NCBI GenBank assembly: GCA_965263065.1 | Contig: CBDHGH010000003.1 | Location: 1,922,001 to 1,986,000 of the forward strand | DNA: 64,000 nucleotides | Source of the DNA: TK10-74A sp965263065 | Lineage (GTDB): Bacteria > Chloroflexota > Dehalococcoidia > Bin125 | Direction of reading: 5' to 3' | The notes under the pieces: generated by a model | Told to the model about the DNA's origin: nothing | The model's database searches: none | The model's input: only the letters and a program-made list of their open reading frames with translations | Program-made: the position numbers and the translations under genes | Part shown: positions 33,267-42,646 of the stretch, piece after piece | Position numbering within the stretch: the stretch's first letter is position 1 | Layout of the letters: every line of letters starts with the position of its first letter

Positions 33267-34520
33267 CTATTGCGGCAAAAAGACCCTCCCCAATCGGCCG
33301 ACACCGCGGAACAGGCCAAAGACACTGCCACCCGCCGGCATACGCAGCCGCAAGGGCTGCCCCATCGGTACAGCGAACGCTTCCGTCATCCAGCGCAACA
33401 GGCCCAGGCTGGTCGCGTAGGCCGGCCCGGCCACTTGGTCGGCGAGGCCGTAGACCTCCGGCACCTGGCCGATGCGGGCCGGCAGGCCCGTGCGCTGCTC
33501 CGCCAGCGTCGTGATGCCCTCCAACTCCGCCGTCCCGCCCCCGATCACCAGCCCCGCCGAAATCGCATCGAGGTGCCCGGCCCGCTTGACCTCGCCCAGC
33601 GCCATCGAGAGGATCTCCTCCACCCGCGCCTCCACGATCTCGACGATCAGCCGCCGCGGCACCGCCCGGCGCTCGTCCTGTCCGAAGGCCGTCAGCGTGA
33701 CCGACTCGTCGTTCGGGACGGCCGCCGACAGCGCGGCGCCGTAGCGGGTCTTCGCCTGGTCGGCGACCATGAAGGGGCAGCGCAGCCCGGCGACCAGGTC
33801 GCGCGTCACGTGCATGCCGCCGATCGGCAGCGAGGCCGTGTGCACGATCGCGCCGTCGAGGTGCACGGCGATATCCGTCGTGCCGCCGCCGATGTCGATC
33901 GCCACCACCCCCTCCTGCTGCTCGTCCGGGTCGAGCACGGCCGCCGACATCGCGACCGGGCCCGCCACCAGCGCCTCGACCTGCACGTTCGCGCCCTCGA
34001 CGCACTTCATCACGTTCTGCAGCGCGTTCACGCCGCCGGTGACGATGTGCATCTCGACGTCCAGGCGCTGCCCGTGCATGGCCACCGGGTCCGACACCCG
34101 GTCCTGCCCATCGACGATGAAGTAGCGCGGCAGGGCGTGCATCAGCTCGCGGTTGCTCTTCAGGCTCACGTTGCGCGCCGCGTCGATCACGCGCTGCGCG
34201 TCGTCGACGCTGATCGGGCGGCCCACGTCGGGCACCGCCACGATGCCGCGGTTGTTCATCGACGCCAGATGCGCGCCCGAGACGCTCACGCCGGCCGAGA
34301 GGATGCGCGTGCCCGAGGCCCGCTCCGCCTTCTCGATCGAGGCGATGATCGCCTCCGTCGCCTGCCCGATGCTGCTGATCTGGCCCTTCTCGATCCCCGC
34401 GGACGGCACGACGCCGGCGCCCAGGATGCGCAGCATCCCCGCCTCCGACGCATCGCCCACGATGGTGGCGATCTTCGTGCTGCCCAGATCGATGGCCGCG
34501 ATGGCGCTTCCTCTGGCCAT
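33267..34520 (-). CDS. ftsA: Cell division protein FtsA
   Basis: This actin-like protein tethers FtsZ to the membrane. The 417-residue product begins MARGSAIAAIDLGSTKIATI (phosphate 1), with GVSVSGAHL in the 1C region, VVAIDIGGGTTDIAVHLDGA (phosphate 2) and GLVIGGGTAELEGI (adenosine motif). The C-terminal GSVFGLFRGVGRLGRVFLPQ is a good amphipathic membrane-targeting helix. I use ATG 34520 because AAGGAGACGGGC precedes it; the longer frame upstream is Arg/Gly filler. Confidence 0.95.
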   Translation of the reverse strand: MARGSAIAAIDLGSTKIATIVGDASEAGMLRILGAGVVPSAGIEKGQISSIGQATEAIIASIEKAERASGTRILSAGVSVSGAHLASMNNRGIVAVPDVGRPISVDDAQRVIDAARNVSLKSNRELMHALPRYFIVDGQDRVSDPVAMHGQRLDVEMHIVTGGVNALQNVMKCVEGANVQVEALVAGPVAMSAAVLDPDEQQEGVVAIDIGGGTTDIAVHLDGAIVHTASLPIGGMHVTRDLVAGLRCPFMVADQAKTRYGAALSAAVPNDESVTLTAFGQDERRAVPRRLIVEIVEARVEEILSMALGEVKRAGHLDAISAGLVIGGGTAELEGITTLAEQRTGLPARIGQVPEVYGLADQVAGPAYATSLGLLRWMTEAFAVPMGQPLRLRMPAGGSVFGLFRGVGRLGRVFLPQ

Positions 34521-34602
34521 GCCCGTCTCCTTATTCCTGCGACCGCGCCCCGCGACACGGCCTCGGCCGGCCACGCGTTCCGCGTGGCCGCTTGCGGCGC
34601 CC

Positions 34603-35511
34603 TTACGACGCCCCGTCTCCCGCGGCCACACTCTCCGGCGTGATCCGGGTTGCCCGGCCTAATCCCAAACCAATTTCCACGGCCGGCCGCGTCCCGAAGC
34701 GCAGGTCGGCCGTCAGCAGGGGTTCGCCCCGCCGCTGCGCCTCGTGCTCGAGTTGCTCCCAGACCGCGTACTTGAACGCGAAGCCCTGGCTGTCGCCGAA
34801 GGTCACCCGGCCGTGCCGCGTGACGACCGTCAGGCCCGTCCGCAGCGACCACTCGTAGGCCACGATGGCCGGGCCCTGCCGCGGCGCGCCCGCCTCCTCG
34901 ATGCGCTGGATCAGCTCCACCGCGTCGAGCCCGACGTGCGCGCCCGCCCGGATCGACGGCAGCGATGACACCTGCTGCACGATGATGCTGTCCGCAGGCG
35001 CTTCCACCCCTTCCAGCACCACGCCGTCGCGGTCCACCGCCCAGACCTCGCCCTGCACCTGCCAGCGCACCCAGGGCGTGCGCTCCCAGACCTGCACATG
35101 GATCGTGTTCGGCCACTCCCGGCGCACGGTCGCGTCCAGGATCATCGGCTGCTCGCCGACCCGCGCCCGCGCCGCCCCCACGTCGGCCAGCAGGATGTTC
35201 TCCCCCGTCAGCGCGACCAGCTGCGCGATCGCGTCCGGCGACACGCGCTCCGCCCCGCTCACGTTGACCGTGCGAATCTCCATCATCGGCGAATTCAGCA
35301 CCCCCACGACCGCCGCCGCCGCCGCCCCCAGCAGCAGCAGCACGATCAGCGTCACCCAGCGCGGACGCCAGCCCGCCCCGTCGAGGTCCGGCGGCGACAG
35401 CGGCGCGTCCGCCGTCGTCGAGATCTGGTCCCGGTACAGCGGGTCGCTGGGCCCCCGGCTCTCGGTGAATGAGCCGCGGTTGAACGGGTTGAGCCGCGTG
35501 GGGTCAGGCAT
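34603..35511 (-). CDS. ftsQ: Cell division protein FtsQ/DivIB
   Basis: This 302-residue bitopic protein of the divisome core has a cytoplasmic N-terminus of about 50 residues, a membrane helix (WVTLIVLLLLGAAAAAVVGV), the POTRA domain (MEIRTVNVSGAERVSPDAIA) and the beta domain with VRREWPNTIHVQVWERTPWV. The first 12 residues (MPDPTRLNPFNR) are almost the same as those of the inserted membrane protein upstream, because the ddl/ftsQ junction DNA is duplicated. Its ATG overlaps the upstream stop by eight bases (ATGCCTGA). Confidence 0.9.
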   Translation of the reverse strand: MPDPTRLNPFNRGSFTESRGPSDPLYRDQISTTADAPLSPPDLDGAGWRPRWVTLIVLLLLGAAAAAVVGVLNSPMMEIRTVNVSGAERVSPDAIAQLVALTGENILLADVGAARARVGEQPMILDATVRREWPNTIHVQVWERTPWVRWQVQGEVWAVDRDGVVLEGVEAPADSIIVQQVSSLPSIRAGAHVGLDAVELIQRIEEAGAPRQGPAIVAYEWSLRTGLTVVTRHGRVTFGDSQGFAFKYAVWEQLEHEAQRRGEPLLTADLRFGTRPAVEIGLGLGRATRITPESVAAGDGAS

Positions 35512-35525
35512 GGGCCCGCCTCCCC
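35480..35525. repeat. 46-bp direct repeat, copy A (at the ftsQ start)
   Basis: This copy runs from TTGAACGGG to CCTCCCC and matches 36819-36864 with one mismatch (35499 T versus 36838 C), at an offset of 1,339 bases. It spans the end of the DUF2157-like gene and the first codons of ftsQ. Confidence 0.93.
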
Positions 35526-36850
35526 ACTCGCCGCCGCCAGGCGATGGCCGCCGCCAGCACGAGCACGCCGAACAGCAGCGTCCCGAAGCCGGCGCCGAGG
35601 CTCGCATCGAACGCCCCGATCACCACCGCCAGGAATGTCACGTATAGCCCCAGCGCGCCCACGGCCAGCGCCAGCCAGCGCCGCTGCATCGCCGACGCCG
35701 CGATCATCGCCGCCGCCCACACGCCCCCGACCGCCGGCCAGCCAGCCGATTCGAAGGCGAACCAGGACGCCACCCACAGCGCCATCAACCACACCACCAT
35801 CTCCCACACCCGCGTCATCCAATGGCCCGGCAGCCGTCGCGCCAGCGGCGCGAACGTGAAGAAGCTCATCACCAACACGGCCACGCCCAGCGCTCGCCCC
35901 TCCGGCTCGCTGAGCCCGCCCAGGGCAAACCCGCACGCGGCGAAGTACAGCCCGGCGGCCGACGGCAGCCAGACCCACTCGCGCCGCCAAACCGCGATGC
36001 CCGTGGCCACCGCCGCCCCAACCGCCACCGCGGCGTAGAACCCGCGCTCGTCCTGCCCGATCGCCACGACTACGAGCGCAACCGTCAGCACCGCCGACGC
36101 AACGAATGCGATCCAGACGGCCGTTGCGCGATCGACGCGGCCGCCGAGCGCGCCGCGCCGCGCCGCGAACTGGGCGCCGACCGCCGCCACCGCCGCAGCG
36201 ACCACGATCAGCGCCAGCGCTGCCCAGGCCAGACCTGTCGACGCCTCGTAGTCGAACGGGCCCTCGAACGGGTCGCGGCCACTGCCTTCGCTGACAAGTA
36301 GCGCCGCCGGAAGCGCGACCCAGGCCAGGACCGCCAACACGGCTGCCGACCTCGAACGCGTCCACCACGAGACGGCGCTGCCGAGTAACACGCCCGCGGT
36401 GCAGGTCAGTGCCCAGCCGATGCCCTCGTCGCCGGGGTCGCCCAGCTCTTCGAGGCCGGCGACTACACAGACCGTCAACAGCAGCACTGCGGCGCCCGCG
36501 AGCGCGTCCGATGTCGCCGCCAGCCGCAGACGCCGCGCCGCGCCGGCCGCCACCAGAACCACCGCACCGGCGGTTGCCAGCACCGCGATGCGGGCCCCGA
36601 AGTCCTGCTCGAACTGCCCAAACGCGAGCACCAGCGCCGCCGCCACGACCAACGCCACACCGAGCACGGCGCCGGCGTCCGCGACCCGAGACGCGGCGCC
36701 CGCGGCCGGACCCGCGGACCTCCGTGCCCGCTCGAAGAGCCGCACCGCGTCGGCCGTGGGATCGGAAATCAGGCCCGCTTCACGCCAGCGCTCGATCGCC
36801 GCCTCCACCTCGTCACGTTTGAACGGGTTGAGCCGCGCGGGGTCAGGCAT
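35504..36850 (-). CDS. DUF2157-like polytopic membrane protein inserted in the dcw operon
   Basis: The 448-residue protein has a cytoplasmic N-terminal region (EVEAAIERWREAGLISDPTA, as in DUF2157 proteins) and about twelve hydrophobic segments, the last ending AIAWRRRVGRRAHA. DUF2157 has no established function. It sits between ddl and ftsQ, where no such gene normally occurs. Its start and stop each overlap the neighbouring genes by the same eight bases (ATGCCTGA), because the surrounding 46 bases are duplicated. The product therefore shares its first dozen residues with FtsQ (MPDPxRLNPFxR) and its last five with Ddl (RRAHA). Co-expression with the divisome is certain from the overlaps; a division role is only a possibility. 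Confidence 0.75.
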   Translation of the reverse strand: MPDPARLNPFKRDEVEAAIERWREAGLISDPTADAVRLFERARRSAGPAAGAASRVADAGAVLGVALVVAAALVLAFGQFEQDFGARIAVLATAGAVVLVAAGAARRLRLAATSDALAGAAVLLLTVCVVAGLEELGDPGDEGIGWALTCTAGVLLGSAVSWWTRSRSAAVLAVLAWVALPAALLVSEGSGRDPFEGPFDYEASTGLAWAALALIVVAAAVAAVGAQFAARRGALGGRVDRATAVWIAFVASAVLTVALVVVAIGQDERGFYAAVAVGAAVATGIAVWRREWVWLPSAAGLYFAACGFALGGLSEPEGRALGVAVLVMSFFTFAPLARRLPGHWMTRVWEMVVWLMALWVASWFAFESAGWPAVGGVWAAAMIAASAMQRRWLALAVGALGLYVTFLAVVIGAFDASLGAGFGTLLFGVLVLAAAIAWRRRVGRRAHA

Positions 36851-36864
36851 GGGCCCGCCTCCCC
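36819..36864. repeat. 46-bp direct repeat, copy B (at the ddl end)
   Basis: This is the second copy of the repeat described at 35480-35525. It spans the last codons of ddl and the first codons of the DUF2157-like gene. Confidence 0.93.
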
Positions 36865-37958
36865 TCGGCCCGCTCCAGCGCCAGCCGCGCCAGCCGATCG
36901 ATCAGCGCCGGGAACTCCAGCCCCTCGGCCTCCCAGAGGCGGGGGAACATGCTCATGCTGGTGAAGCCGGGCAGCGTGTTGATCTCGTTGACGAACAGCT
37001 CGTCCTCGCCGCGCAGGAAGAGATCGACGCGGCCGAAGCCGGCGCAGCCGATCGCCTCGAACGCCGTCACCGCGAGCGCCTGCGCCCGCGCCGCGACCCC
37101 CGGCGCGAGGCCGGGCCGCAGGATCAGCTCCGTCGCCGGGTCCTCGTACTTGGCGACGTAGTCGTAGAAGTCGCGCGCCGTGCGGATCTCGCCGGGCGGC
37201 GTGGCCTCGGCGCCGCCGCCGTCGGCGGCCCGGCGCTGCAGCACCGCACATTCGAGCTCGCGCCCCACGATCCCCTCCTCGACGACCACCTTCGCGTCGA
37301 AGCGCAGCGCCTCCTCGACCCCCGGACCGATCTCCTCGCGGTCGTGGATCTTGACGACGCCGACGCTGCTGCCCCCGTTCGCGGCCTTCGCGAACAGCGG
37401 CATCGGCAGCGACGCCAGCGCCCGCTCCAGCGACTCGCGTCCCGACGCCCACGCGGCCGCCGTGACGACCTGCGTCCGCGGCAGCGGCAGCCCGGCCCCC
37501 GCGAAGAGCGCCTTCATCAGCGCCTTGTCCATGCCAACCGCCGACGCCGCCACGCCCGCCCCCACGTACGGCGTGCCGCACAACTCCAGCAGCCCCTGCA
37601 GGCTGCCGTCCTCGCCGGTCTGGCCGTGCACCAGCGGGAACGCGACATCGACGCCGGCCAGCGCCGACAGCGCCGCGGGCGCGGCCAGCAGGCCGCCGCC
37701 GTCGCCCGACGCCGGCGGCACGCACTCCGCCGCGCCGCGATCCATCGCCGCGATCAGCGCCTGCGAGGCCGCTGCGTCGTGCCACGACCCGTCGCGCCCG
37801 ATGGCGATCGGGACCGCCGCGATCCGCGCCGGGTCGGCCGCGGCCATGACGGCCCGTGCCGATCGCACCGAGATCGTGTGCTCCGTCGAGGCGCCGCCGA
37901 ACAGCACCGCCATGCGTAGCGGTCGGGCCCGATCGGGAGAGGCGCGGCGGTCGCTCAT
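36843..37958 (-). CDS. ddl: D-alanine--D-alanine ligase
   Basis: This ATP-grasp enzyme makes D-Ala-D-Ala for peptidoglycan. The 371-residue product has AVLFGGASTEHTISVRSA near the N-terminus, FPLVHGQTGEDGSLQGLLE, YVGAGVAASAVGMDKALMK, the ATP-grasp FAKAANGGSSVGVVKI, GFGRVDLFLRGEDELFVNEI and NTLPGFTSMSMFPRLWE. The usual HG-x-x-GEDG is HGQTGEDG here. The start ATG 37958 overlaps the murB stop (ATGA). The C-terminal RRAHA lies in the duplicated 46-bp repeat. Confidence 0.96.
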   Translation of the reverse strand: MSDRRASPDRARPLRMAVLFGGASTEHTISVRSARAVMAAADPARIAAVPIAIGRDGSWHDAAASQALIAAMDRGAAECVPPASGDGGGLLAAPAALSALAGVDVAFPLVHGQTGEDGSLQGLLELCGTPYVGAGVAASAVGMDKALMKALFAGAGLPLPRTQVVTAAAWASGRESLERALASLPMPLFAKAANGGSSVGVVKIHDREEIGPGVEEALRFDAKVVVEEGIVGRELECAVLQRRAADGGGAEATPPGEIRTARDFYDYVAKYEDPATELILRPGLAPGVAARAQALAVTAFEAIGCAGFGRVDLFLRGEDELFVNEINTLPGFTSMSMFPRLWEAEGLEFPALIDRLARLALERAEGRRAHA

Positions 37959-38926
37959 GCCGTGCCCCCCTCTTCGTGCTCGCCGACCAGCGTGACCTCG
38001 CGCTGCAACTCGACGCCGAACTGCTCCCGCACGCGGCGTCGCGCCAGCTCCATCAGCGCCACGACGTCGGTCGCGCGGGCCTGGCCCAGGTTGAGGAAGT
38101 AGTTGGTGTGCTTGTCGCTGATCTGCGCGTCGCCGATGCGATGGCCGCGCAGCCCCACCTGATCGATCAGCCACCAGGCCGGCCGGCCGTCCGCCTCGCC
38201 GGCCGGGGGATTCTTGAACACCGACCCGGCGTTGCGACCGCGCGGCGCCGAGCGCTTGCGACGCGCCTCCAGCGACGCGATGCGGGCCAGCGCCGCGTCG
38301 GCGTCGCCCGGCTCCAGCGCGAACTCCAGGTCCGTGATCACGCGATCGCCCAGCCGCCCGCGCGTGAACGCGCTCGAGCGATAGGCCAGCCCCAGCTCCG
38401 CCGCGTCGAGGCGCGTGGCCTCGCCGCCGGCCCCAAACGTGTCGATCGACACCAGCACGTCGGCCAGGCAGCCGCCGTAGGCGCCCGCGTTGTAGACCAC
38501 CGCCCCGCCCAGCGTGCCCGGGATGCCCGCCGCCCACTCGAGGCCGTGCAGCCCCGACCGCGCCGTCGACCGCGCCAGCCGCGCGAACGACGCCCCCGCC
38601 TCGGCCCGCAGCCGCACCTGCCCCGCCGCCGCCGCCTCGGGCGCCGCCACGACGTTGGCCTTGTTCTCGATCACGATGCCGCGGACGCCGCCGTCGCCGA
38701 CGAGGATGTTGGAGCCGGAGCCCAGGATGAAGCGTCGCAGCCCTGCGTCCGCCGCGACCTGCGTGGCGCGCCGCAGCGCGTCGCGGTCGTGCACGCGCGC
38801 GTACACGTCGGCCGGCCCGCCCACGCCGAACGTCGTGTGCCGCGACATCGGCTCGTCCTCCCGCACGACGCCTCCGCCGGCCTCCACGATCGATCGCATC
38901 TGCGTCACGACCTGCGGCGCGCTCAT
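37955..38926 (-). CDS. murB: UDP-N-acetylmuramate dehydrogenase
   Basis: This FAD enzyme reduces UDP-GlcNAc-enolpyruvate to UDP-MurNAc in the cytoplasm. The 323-residue product shows RHTTFGVGGPADVYARV, FILGSGSNILVGDGGV, LHGLEWAAGIPGTLGGAVVY, NAGAYGG, the catalytic-Ser segment GRNAGSVFKNP, and the catalytic Glu near the end (FGVELQREVTLVGEH). ATG 38926 overlaps the murC stop (ATGA). Confidence 0.96.
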   Translation of the reverse strand: MSAPQVVTQMRSIVEAGGGVVREDEPMSRHTTFGVGGPADVYARVHDRDALRRATQVAADAGLRRFILGSGSNILVGDGGVRGIVIENKANVVAAPEAAAAGQVRLRAEAGASFARLARSTARSGLHGLEWAAGIPGTLGGAVVYNAGAYGGCLADVLVSIDTFGAGGEATRLDAAELGLAYRSSAFTRGRLGDRVITDLEFALEPGDADAALARIASLEARRKRSAPRGRNAGSVFKNPPAGEADGRPAWWLIDQVGLRGHRIGDAQISDKHTNYFLNLGQARATDVVALMELARRRVREQFGVELQREVTLVGEHEEGGTA

Positions 38927-40281
38927 CGGGCACGCAGCCGTTCCAGGACGTCCGGCCCCGTGCGCTCGACGCTGCCCGCCCCCATCGCGACGAAGACGTC
39001 GCCGGCGCGCAGCCGCGCCACGACCGCCGCCGCGGCCTCGTCGAGGTCGCCCACGTACTCCGCCGCCGGCTCCCTGATCTCGGCCGCCAGCGCCGCGCCG
39101 TCGATGCCCGCCTCGGGCGCCTCGCGCGCCGGGTATGTCTCGGTGATGAGCAGTGCGTCGATCCCGCGGAACGCCGTCCGGAAGCCCTCCAGCAGGTAGG
39201 CCGAGCGGCTGTAGGTGTGCGGCTGGAACAGCACGACCGTGCGCCGTCCCCCGTAGCGATCGGCCAGCGCCGCGATCGTCGCCTCGATCTCGCGCGGGTG
39301 ATGCGCGTAGTCGTCGATTACCGTGACGCCGTCCGCCTCGCCCAGCAGCTCGAAGCGCCGCCGCACGCCCCGGAACGCCGACAGCGCCCGCCGCGCGTCC
39401 GCCTCCGCCACACCATCCTCCGACGCCGCCGCCAGCGCCGCCAGGGCGTTGCGCAGGTTGTGCGCCCCCGGCGTCCGCAGTGTGAGCCCCGCCGCGGCGT
39501 CGTCGTCCAGCCCGAACGTCTCGATGCGGACATCCGGGCGGCGCGCGCGCACCCGCTCGGCGACGCCCATCGCGCAGGCCGATTCGGCCCCCACGACCAG
39601 CCGCCCGCCCGCTTGTAGCGTCAGCGCGTACGTCTCGAAGGCCTGCGCCAGCGCGGCCGCGTCGCCGTAGTAGTCGAGGTGGTCGGCGTCGATGTTGGTG
39701 ATCACCGCCACCGACGGCGCGTAGTGATGGAACGCGCGCCCGTACTCGTCGGCCTCCAGCACCATCGGCCCGGCGCCCCAGGCGGCGTGCCACGGCAGGT
39801 CGAGCGACTCCCCGCCCAGGATGTAGCCCGGGTCGCGACCGCCCGCCCGCAGGATCAGCGTCAGCATCGTCGAGACCGTCGTCTTGCCATGACTGCCGCC
39901 CACCGCCAGCACCCGCCGCCCCGCGACCAGCCGCGCGACCATCTGCGCGCGCGTGATCGTCTCGATCCCGGCCCGCGCCGCCGCCACGATCTCGGGGTTG
40001 TCGTCGCGTACCGCGACCGTCCGCACGACCAGCGCCGCGCCGCACACGTTGCCCGCGTCGTGGCCCGCGCCGATCGTTGCGCCGCGCGCCGCCAGCGCGT
40101 CGGTCAGCGGGCTGAGCGTCAGATCCGACCCGCTCACCGTGCCGCCCGCGTCGAGCACGAGGCCCGCCAGCGCGCTCATGTGAATCCCGCCCACGCCCAC
40201 GAAGTGGACGCGCCCGGCGGGCAGACCGCTGCCGGTGGTGCCGCCGAGTTGGCTGCTGGATTGACTGCGTGGCGCGCTCAT
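38923..40281 (-). CDS. murC: UDP-N-acetylmuramate--L-alanine ligase
   Basis: This ATP-dependent ligase adds the first stem residue. The 452-residue product has the MurC N-terminal HFVGVGGIHMSALAGLVLDA, the P-loop AVGGSHGKTTVSTM, NIDADHLDYYGD, and the C-terminal TVIDDYAHHPREIEATIAAL. A short Ser/Gly-rich leader (about 20 residues) precedes the conserved start. The ATG at 40281 overlaps the murG stop. Confidence 0.96.
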   Translation of the reverse strand: MSAPRSQSSSQLGGTTGSGLPAGRVHFVGVGGIHMSALAGLVLDAGGTVSGSDLTLSPLTDALAARGATIGAGHDAGNVCGAALVVRTVAVRDDNPEIVAAARAGIETITRAQMVARLVAGRRVLAVGGSHGKTTVSTMLTLILRAGGRDPGYILGGESLDLPWHAAWGAGPMVLEADEYGRAFHHYAPSVAVITNIDADHLDYYGDAAALAQAFETYALTLQAGGRLVVGAESACAMGVAERVRARRPDVRIETFGLDDDAAAGLTLRTPGAHNLRNALAALAAASEDGVAEADARRALSAFRGVRRRFELLGEADGVTVIDDYAHHPREIEATIAALADRYGGRRTVVLFQPHTYSRSAYLLEGFRTAFRGIDALLITETYPAREAPEAGIDGAALAAEIREPAAEYVGDLDEAAAAVVARLRAGDVFVAMGAGSVERTGPDVLERLRAR

Positions 40282-41369
40282 CGCCGCGCCTCCCAGATCA
40301 CCCGGGCGATGTTGCGCGCTGCGTCGGGCGACGCCGCCGCCGCCGACTGACGCCGCATCGCGCCCAGCCGCTCCGCGTCGCCCAGGATCTCGCGCACCGC
40401 CGGCAGCAACGCCGACGGCGTCGCCGCGTCCTCGACCACCACCGCCGCGCCCACCGCCTCCAGCATCCGCGCGTTCGCCAGCTGATGGCCCCCGGCCATC
40501 GGCAGCGGCACCAGGATCGCCGCCAGCCCCGTCGCCGGGTACTCGCCCAGCACCGACGCCCCGGCCCGCGACACGGCCAGATCGGCCGCCGCCAGCGCGA
40601 CCGGGAAGTCGTCGCCCAGGTACTCGAACGGCCGGTAGCGATGTTGCAGCGTCGGCGGCAGCGCCTCGCGCAGCGCCGACATGCGGCGGAAGTCGCCCGG
40701 CCCCGTCACGTGCAGGACCTGCGCCGTCTCGATCCAGCCCGCGAGGTCGCTCGCCAGGGTGTCGTTGATCCGGCGCGCGCCCTGTACCGCGCCGGCCACC
40801 AGCACCGTGGGCGAGCCGTTGAGCTCGAAGTGCGCCCGCGCCATCGGCCGGTCCACGTCGGCGAACACGGGCCGCAGCGGGTAGCCCGTGACGACCGACT
40901 TCCCCCGCGGCGCGCCCGCCAGCGACGACTCATGCGTCACGCAGACGCGCGTCGCCACGCGATAGATCTGTCGCACCGCCCAGCCCGGCTCGATGTCGGG
41001 CTGGTAGAGGATCACCGGGGTGCGCAGCAGCCAGCCGGCGATCGCCACCGGCACGCTCGCGAAGCCGCCGGTCACCAGCACGGCGTCGGCGCGGAAGCCG
41101 CGCAGCGCGCGCGCCGCGTCGACCACGCCCAAGGCGACGGCCCCCAGCGACCACAGCTTCGCGAGGATGTTGCGATCGCGGATCGGGCGCGCCGACACGT
41201 CGCGGAAGGGCACGCCCGCGTCGCGCGCCAGCGTCGCCTCGACGCCGTCGGCGCGGCCCAGGTAGAGCAGCTCCACCTTCTCTTGTGTGCAGGCCCGCAG
41301 CGATTCCGCGACCGCCAGCGCCGGGAAGACGTGCCCCCCGCTGCCGCCCCCGCCGAGCGCGAGTTTCAT
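40278..41369 (-). CDS. murG: UDP-GlcNAc:lipid I N-acetylglucosaminyltransferase
   Basis: This membrane-associated GT-B enzyme converts lipid I to lipid II. The 363-residue product has the N-terminal glycine-rich KLALGGGGSGGHVFPALAVA, VLVTGGFASVPVAIAGWLL, the middle VTGYPLRPVF and, in the donor half, VSRAGASVLGEYPATGLAAI with LPMAGGHQLANARMLEAVGA. ATG 41369 overlaps the ftsW stop (ATGA). Confidence 0.96.
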   Translation of the reverse strand: MKLALGGGGSGGHVFPALAVAESLRACTQEKVELLYLGRADGVEATLARDAGVPFRDVSARPIRDRNILAKLWSLGAVALGVVDAARALRGFRADAVLVTGGFASVPVAIAGWLLRTPVILYQPDIEPGWAVRQIYRVATRVCVTHESSLAGAPRGKSVVTGYPLRPVFADVDRPMARAHFELNGSPTVLVAGAVQGARRINDTLASDLAGWIETAQVLHVTGPGDFRRMSALREALPPTLQHRYRPFEYLGDDFPVALAAADLAVSRAGASVLGEYPATGLAAILVPLPMAGGHQLANARMLEAVGAAVVVEDAATPSALLPAVREILGDAERLGAMRRQSAAAASPDAARNIARVIWEARR

Positions 41370-42646
41370 GACTCACCCCCGGCATTCCGCCGCGACGGCC
41401 GCGGCACGAAGTCGGTCAGGCGCCGCGCGACGACGCCCTCGTCGTCGATGCGGCCCACCGTGAAGCGCGAGACGCTGACCAGCAGGCCCGCGCCCGCCAG
41501 CGTCGCGACCAACGCCGAACTGCCGAAGGAGATGAACGGCAGCGGGATGCCCGTCAGCGGGATCGTGCGCGTGATGCCGCCGATGTTGAAGAACGCCTGC
41601 AGCGTGATCCAGGCCACGATGCCCATCGCGACCAACGTGCCGAAGTTGTCGGGCGCGCGCTGCGCGATGCGGATGCCGCGGTAGGCCAGGAAGGCGAACA
41701 GCAGCAGCACCAGGATCGTGCCGATGAAGCCGATCTCCTCGCCGATGATCGCGAAGACGCCGTCGGTGTGGGCCGACGGCACGTAGAAGAACTTCTGCCG
41801 GCTCTCGCCCAGCCCCACGCCCGTGATGCCGCCGCTGCCCAGCGCGATCAGCAGCTGCAACACCTGGAAGCCGCCCGCCTCCGGGTCCGACTCCGCCGAC
41901 ACGAACTGCGTGAATCGATTCAGGCCGTAGCCCGCGATCGCGACGATGCCGAACAGCACGCCGCCGCCCAGCACGCCCAGCGTCAGGATGTGCCGGATCG
42001 CCGCCCCGGCCACGAAGAACATGGTGCCCGCGATCATCGTGATCGCGATGCCGGTGCCCAGGTCGGGCTCGGCCATCAGCAGGAAGCCGAGGAAGCCCAC
42101 GATCAGCGAGAACGGCACCAGCCCCAGGGTCACGTGCCGGATGGCGTCGCCGCGGCTGGCCAGCCAGGCCGCGACATAAATCACGACCGCCAGCTTCGCG
42201 AACTCCGACGGCTGCACCGCCGGCGTGCCCGCGATCTGGATCCAGCGCCGGGCCCCGTTCTGCTCGACGCCGATGCCCGGCACCAGCACCGCCATCAGTC
42301 CCACCACCGCCACGATCATGAACAGCGGACTGAACGCCCGCAGCCGCCGGTAGTCCAGCCGCGCCAGCGCCACGAATGCGATCGCGCCCAGCCCCGCCCC
42401 CTGCAGCTGCCGGATCGCGAAGTGGTGCGGGTCGCCGAACAACTCCTGCCCCACCGCGAACGACGAACTGAATACGAACACCAACCCGATCAGCGTCAGC
42501 GCCAGCACCGTCGCGATCAGCGCCCAGTCGGGCGACCCCGCCGCGCGTCGCCCCACGGCCTCCTCGTCGCGCACGAAGCGCCCGACGATCGGCGTCTCCC
42601 GTCGCGTGGCCGGGGCGCCGCGCCCCAGGACTTCAGCGCGCGCCAT
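41366..42646 (-). CDS. ftsW: Peptidoglycan glycosyltransferase FtsW (SEDS family)
   Basis: This ten-helix SEDS protein polymerises septal glycan with its cognate class B PBP (the ftsI product here). The 426-residue product has a cytoplasmic N-terminal stretch of about 40 residues, VFVFSSSFAVGQELFGD, GARRWIQIAGTPAVQPSEFA, LLMAEPDLGTG with the catalytic Asp region, and RQKFFYVPSAHTDGVFAIIG then GIPLPFISFGSSALVAT. The start ATG 42646 overlaps the end of murD by 14 bases. Confidence 0.95.
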   Translation of the reverse strand: MARAEVLGRGAPATRRETPIVGRFVRDEEAVGRRAAGSPDWALIATVLALTLIGLVFVFSSSFAVGQELFGDPHHFAIRQLQGAGLGAIAFVALARLDYRRLRAFSPLFMIVAVVGLMAVLVPGIGVEQNGARRWIQIAGTPAVQPSEFAKLAVVIYVAAWLASRGDAIRHVTLGLVPFSLIVGFLGFLLMAEPDLGTGIAITMIAGTMFFVAGAAIRHILTLGVLGGGVLFGIVAIAGYGLNRFTQFVSAESDPEAGGFQVLQLLIALGSGGITGVGLGESRQKFFYVPSAHTDGVFAIIGEEIGFIGTILVLLLFAFLAYRGIRIAQRAPDNFGTLVAMGIVAWITLQAFFNIGGITRTIPLTGIPLPFISFGSSALVATLAGAGLLVSVSRFTVGRIDDEGVVARRLTDFVPRPSRRNAGGES

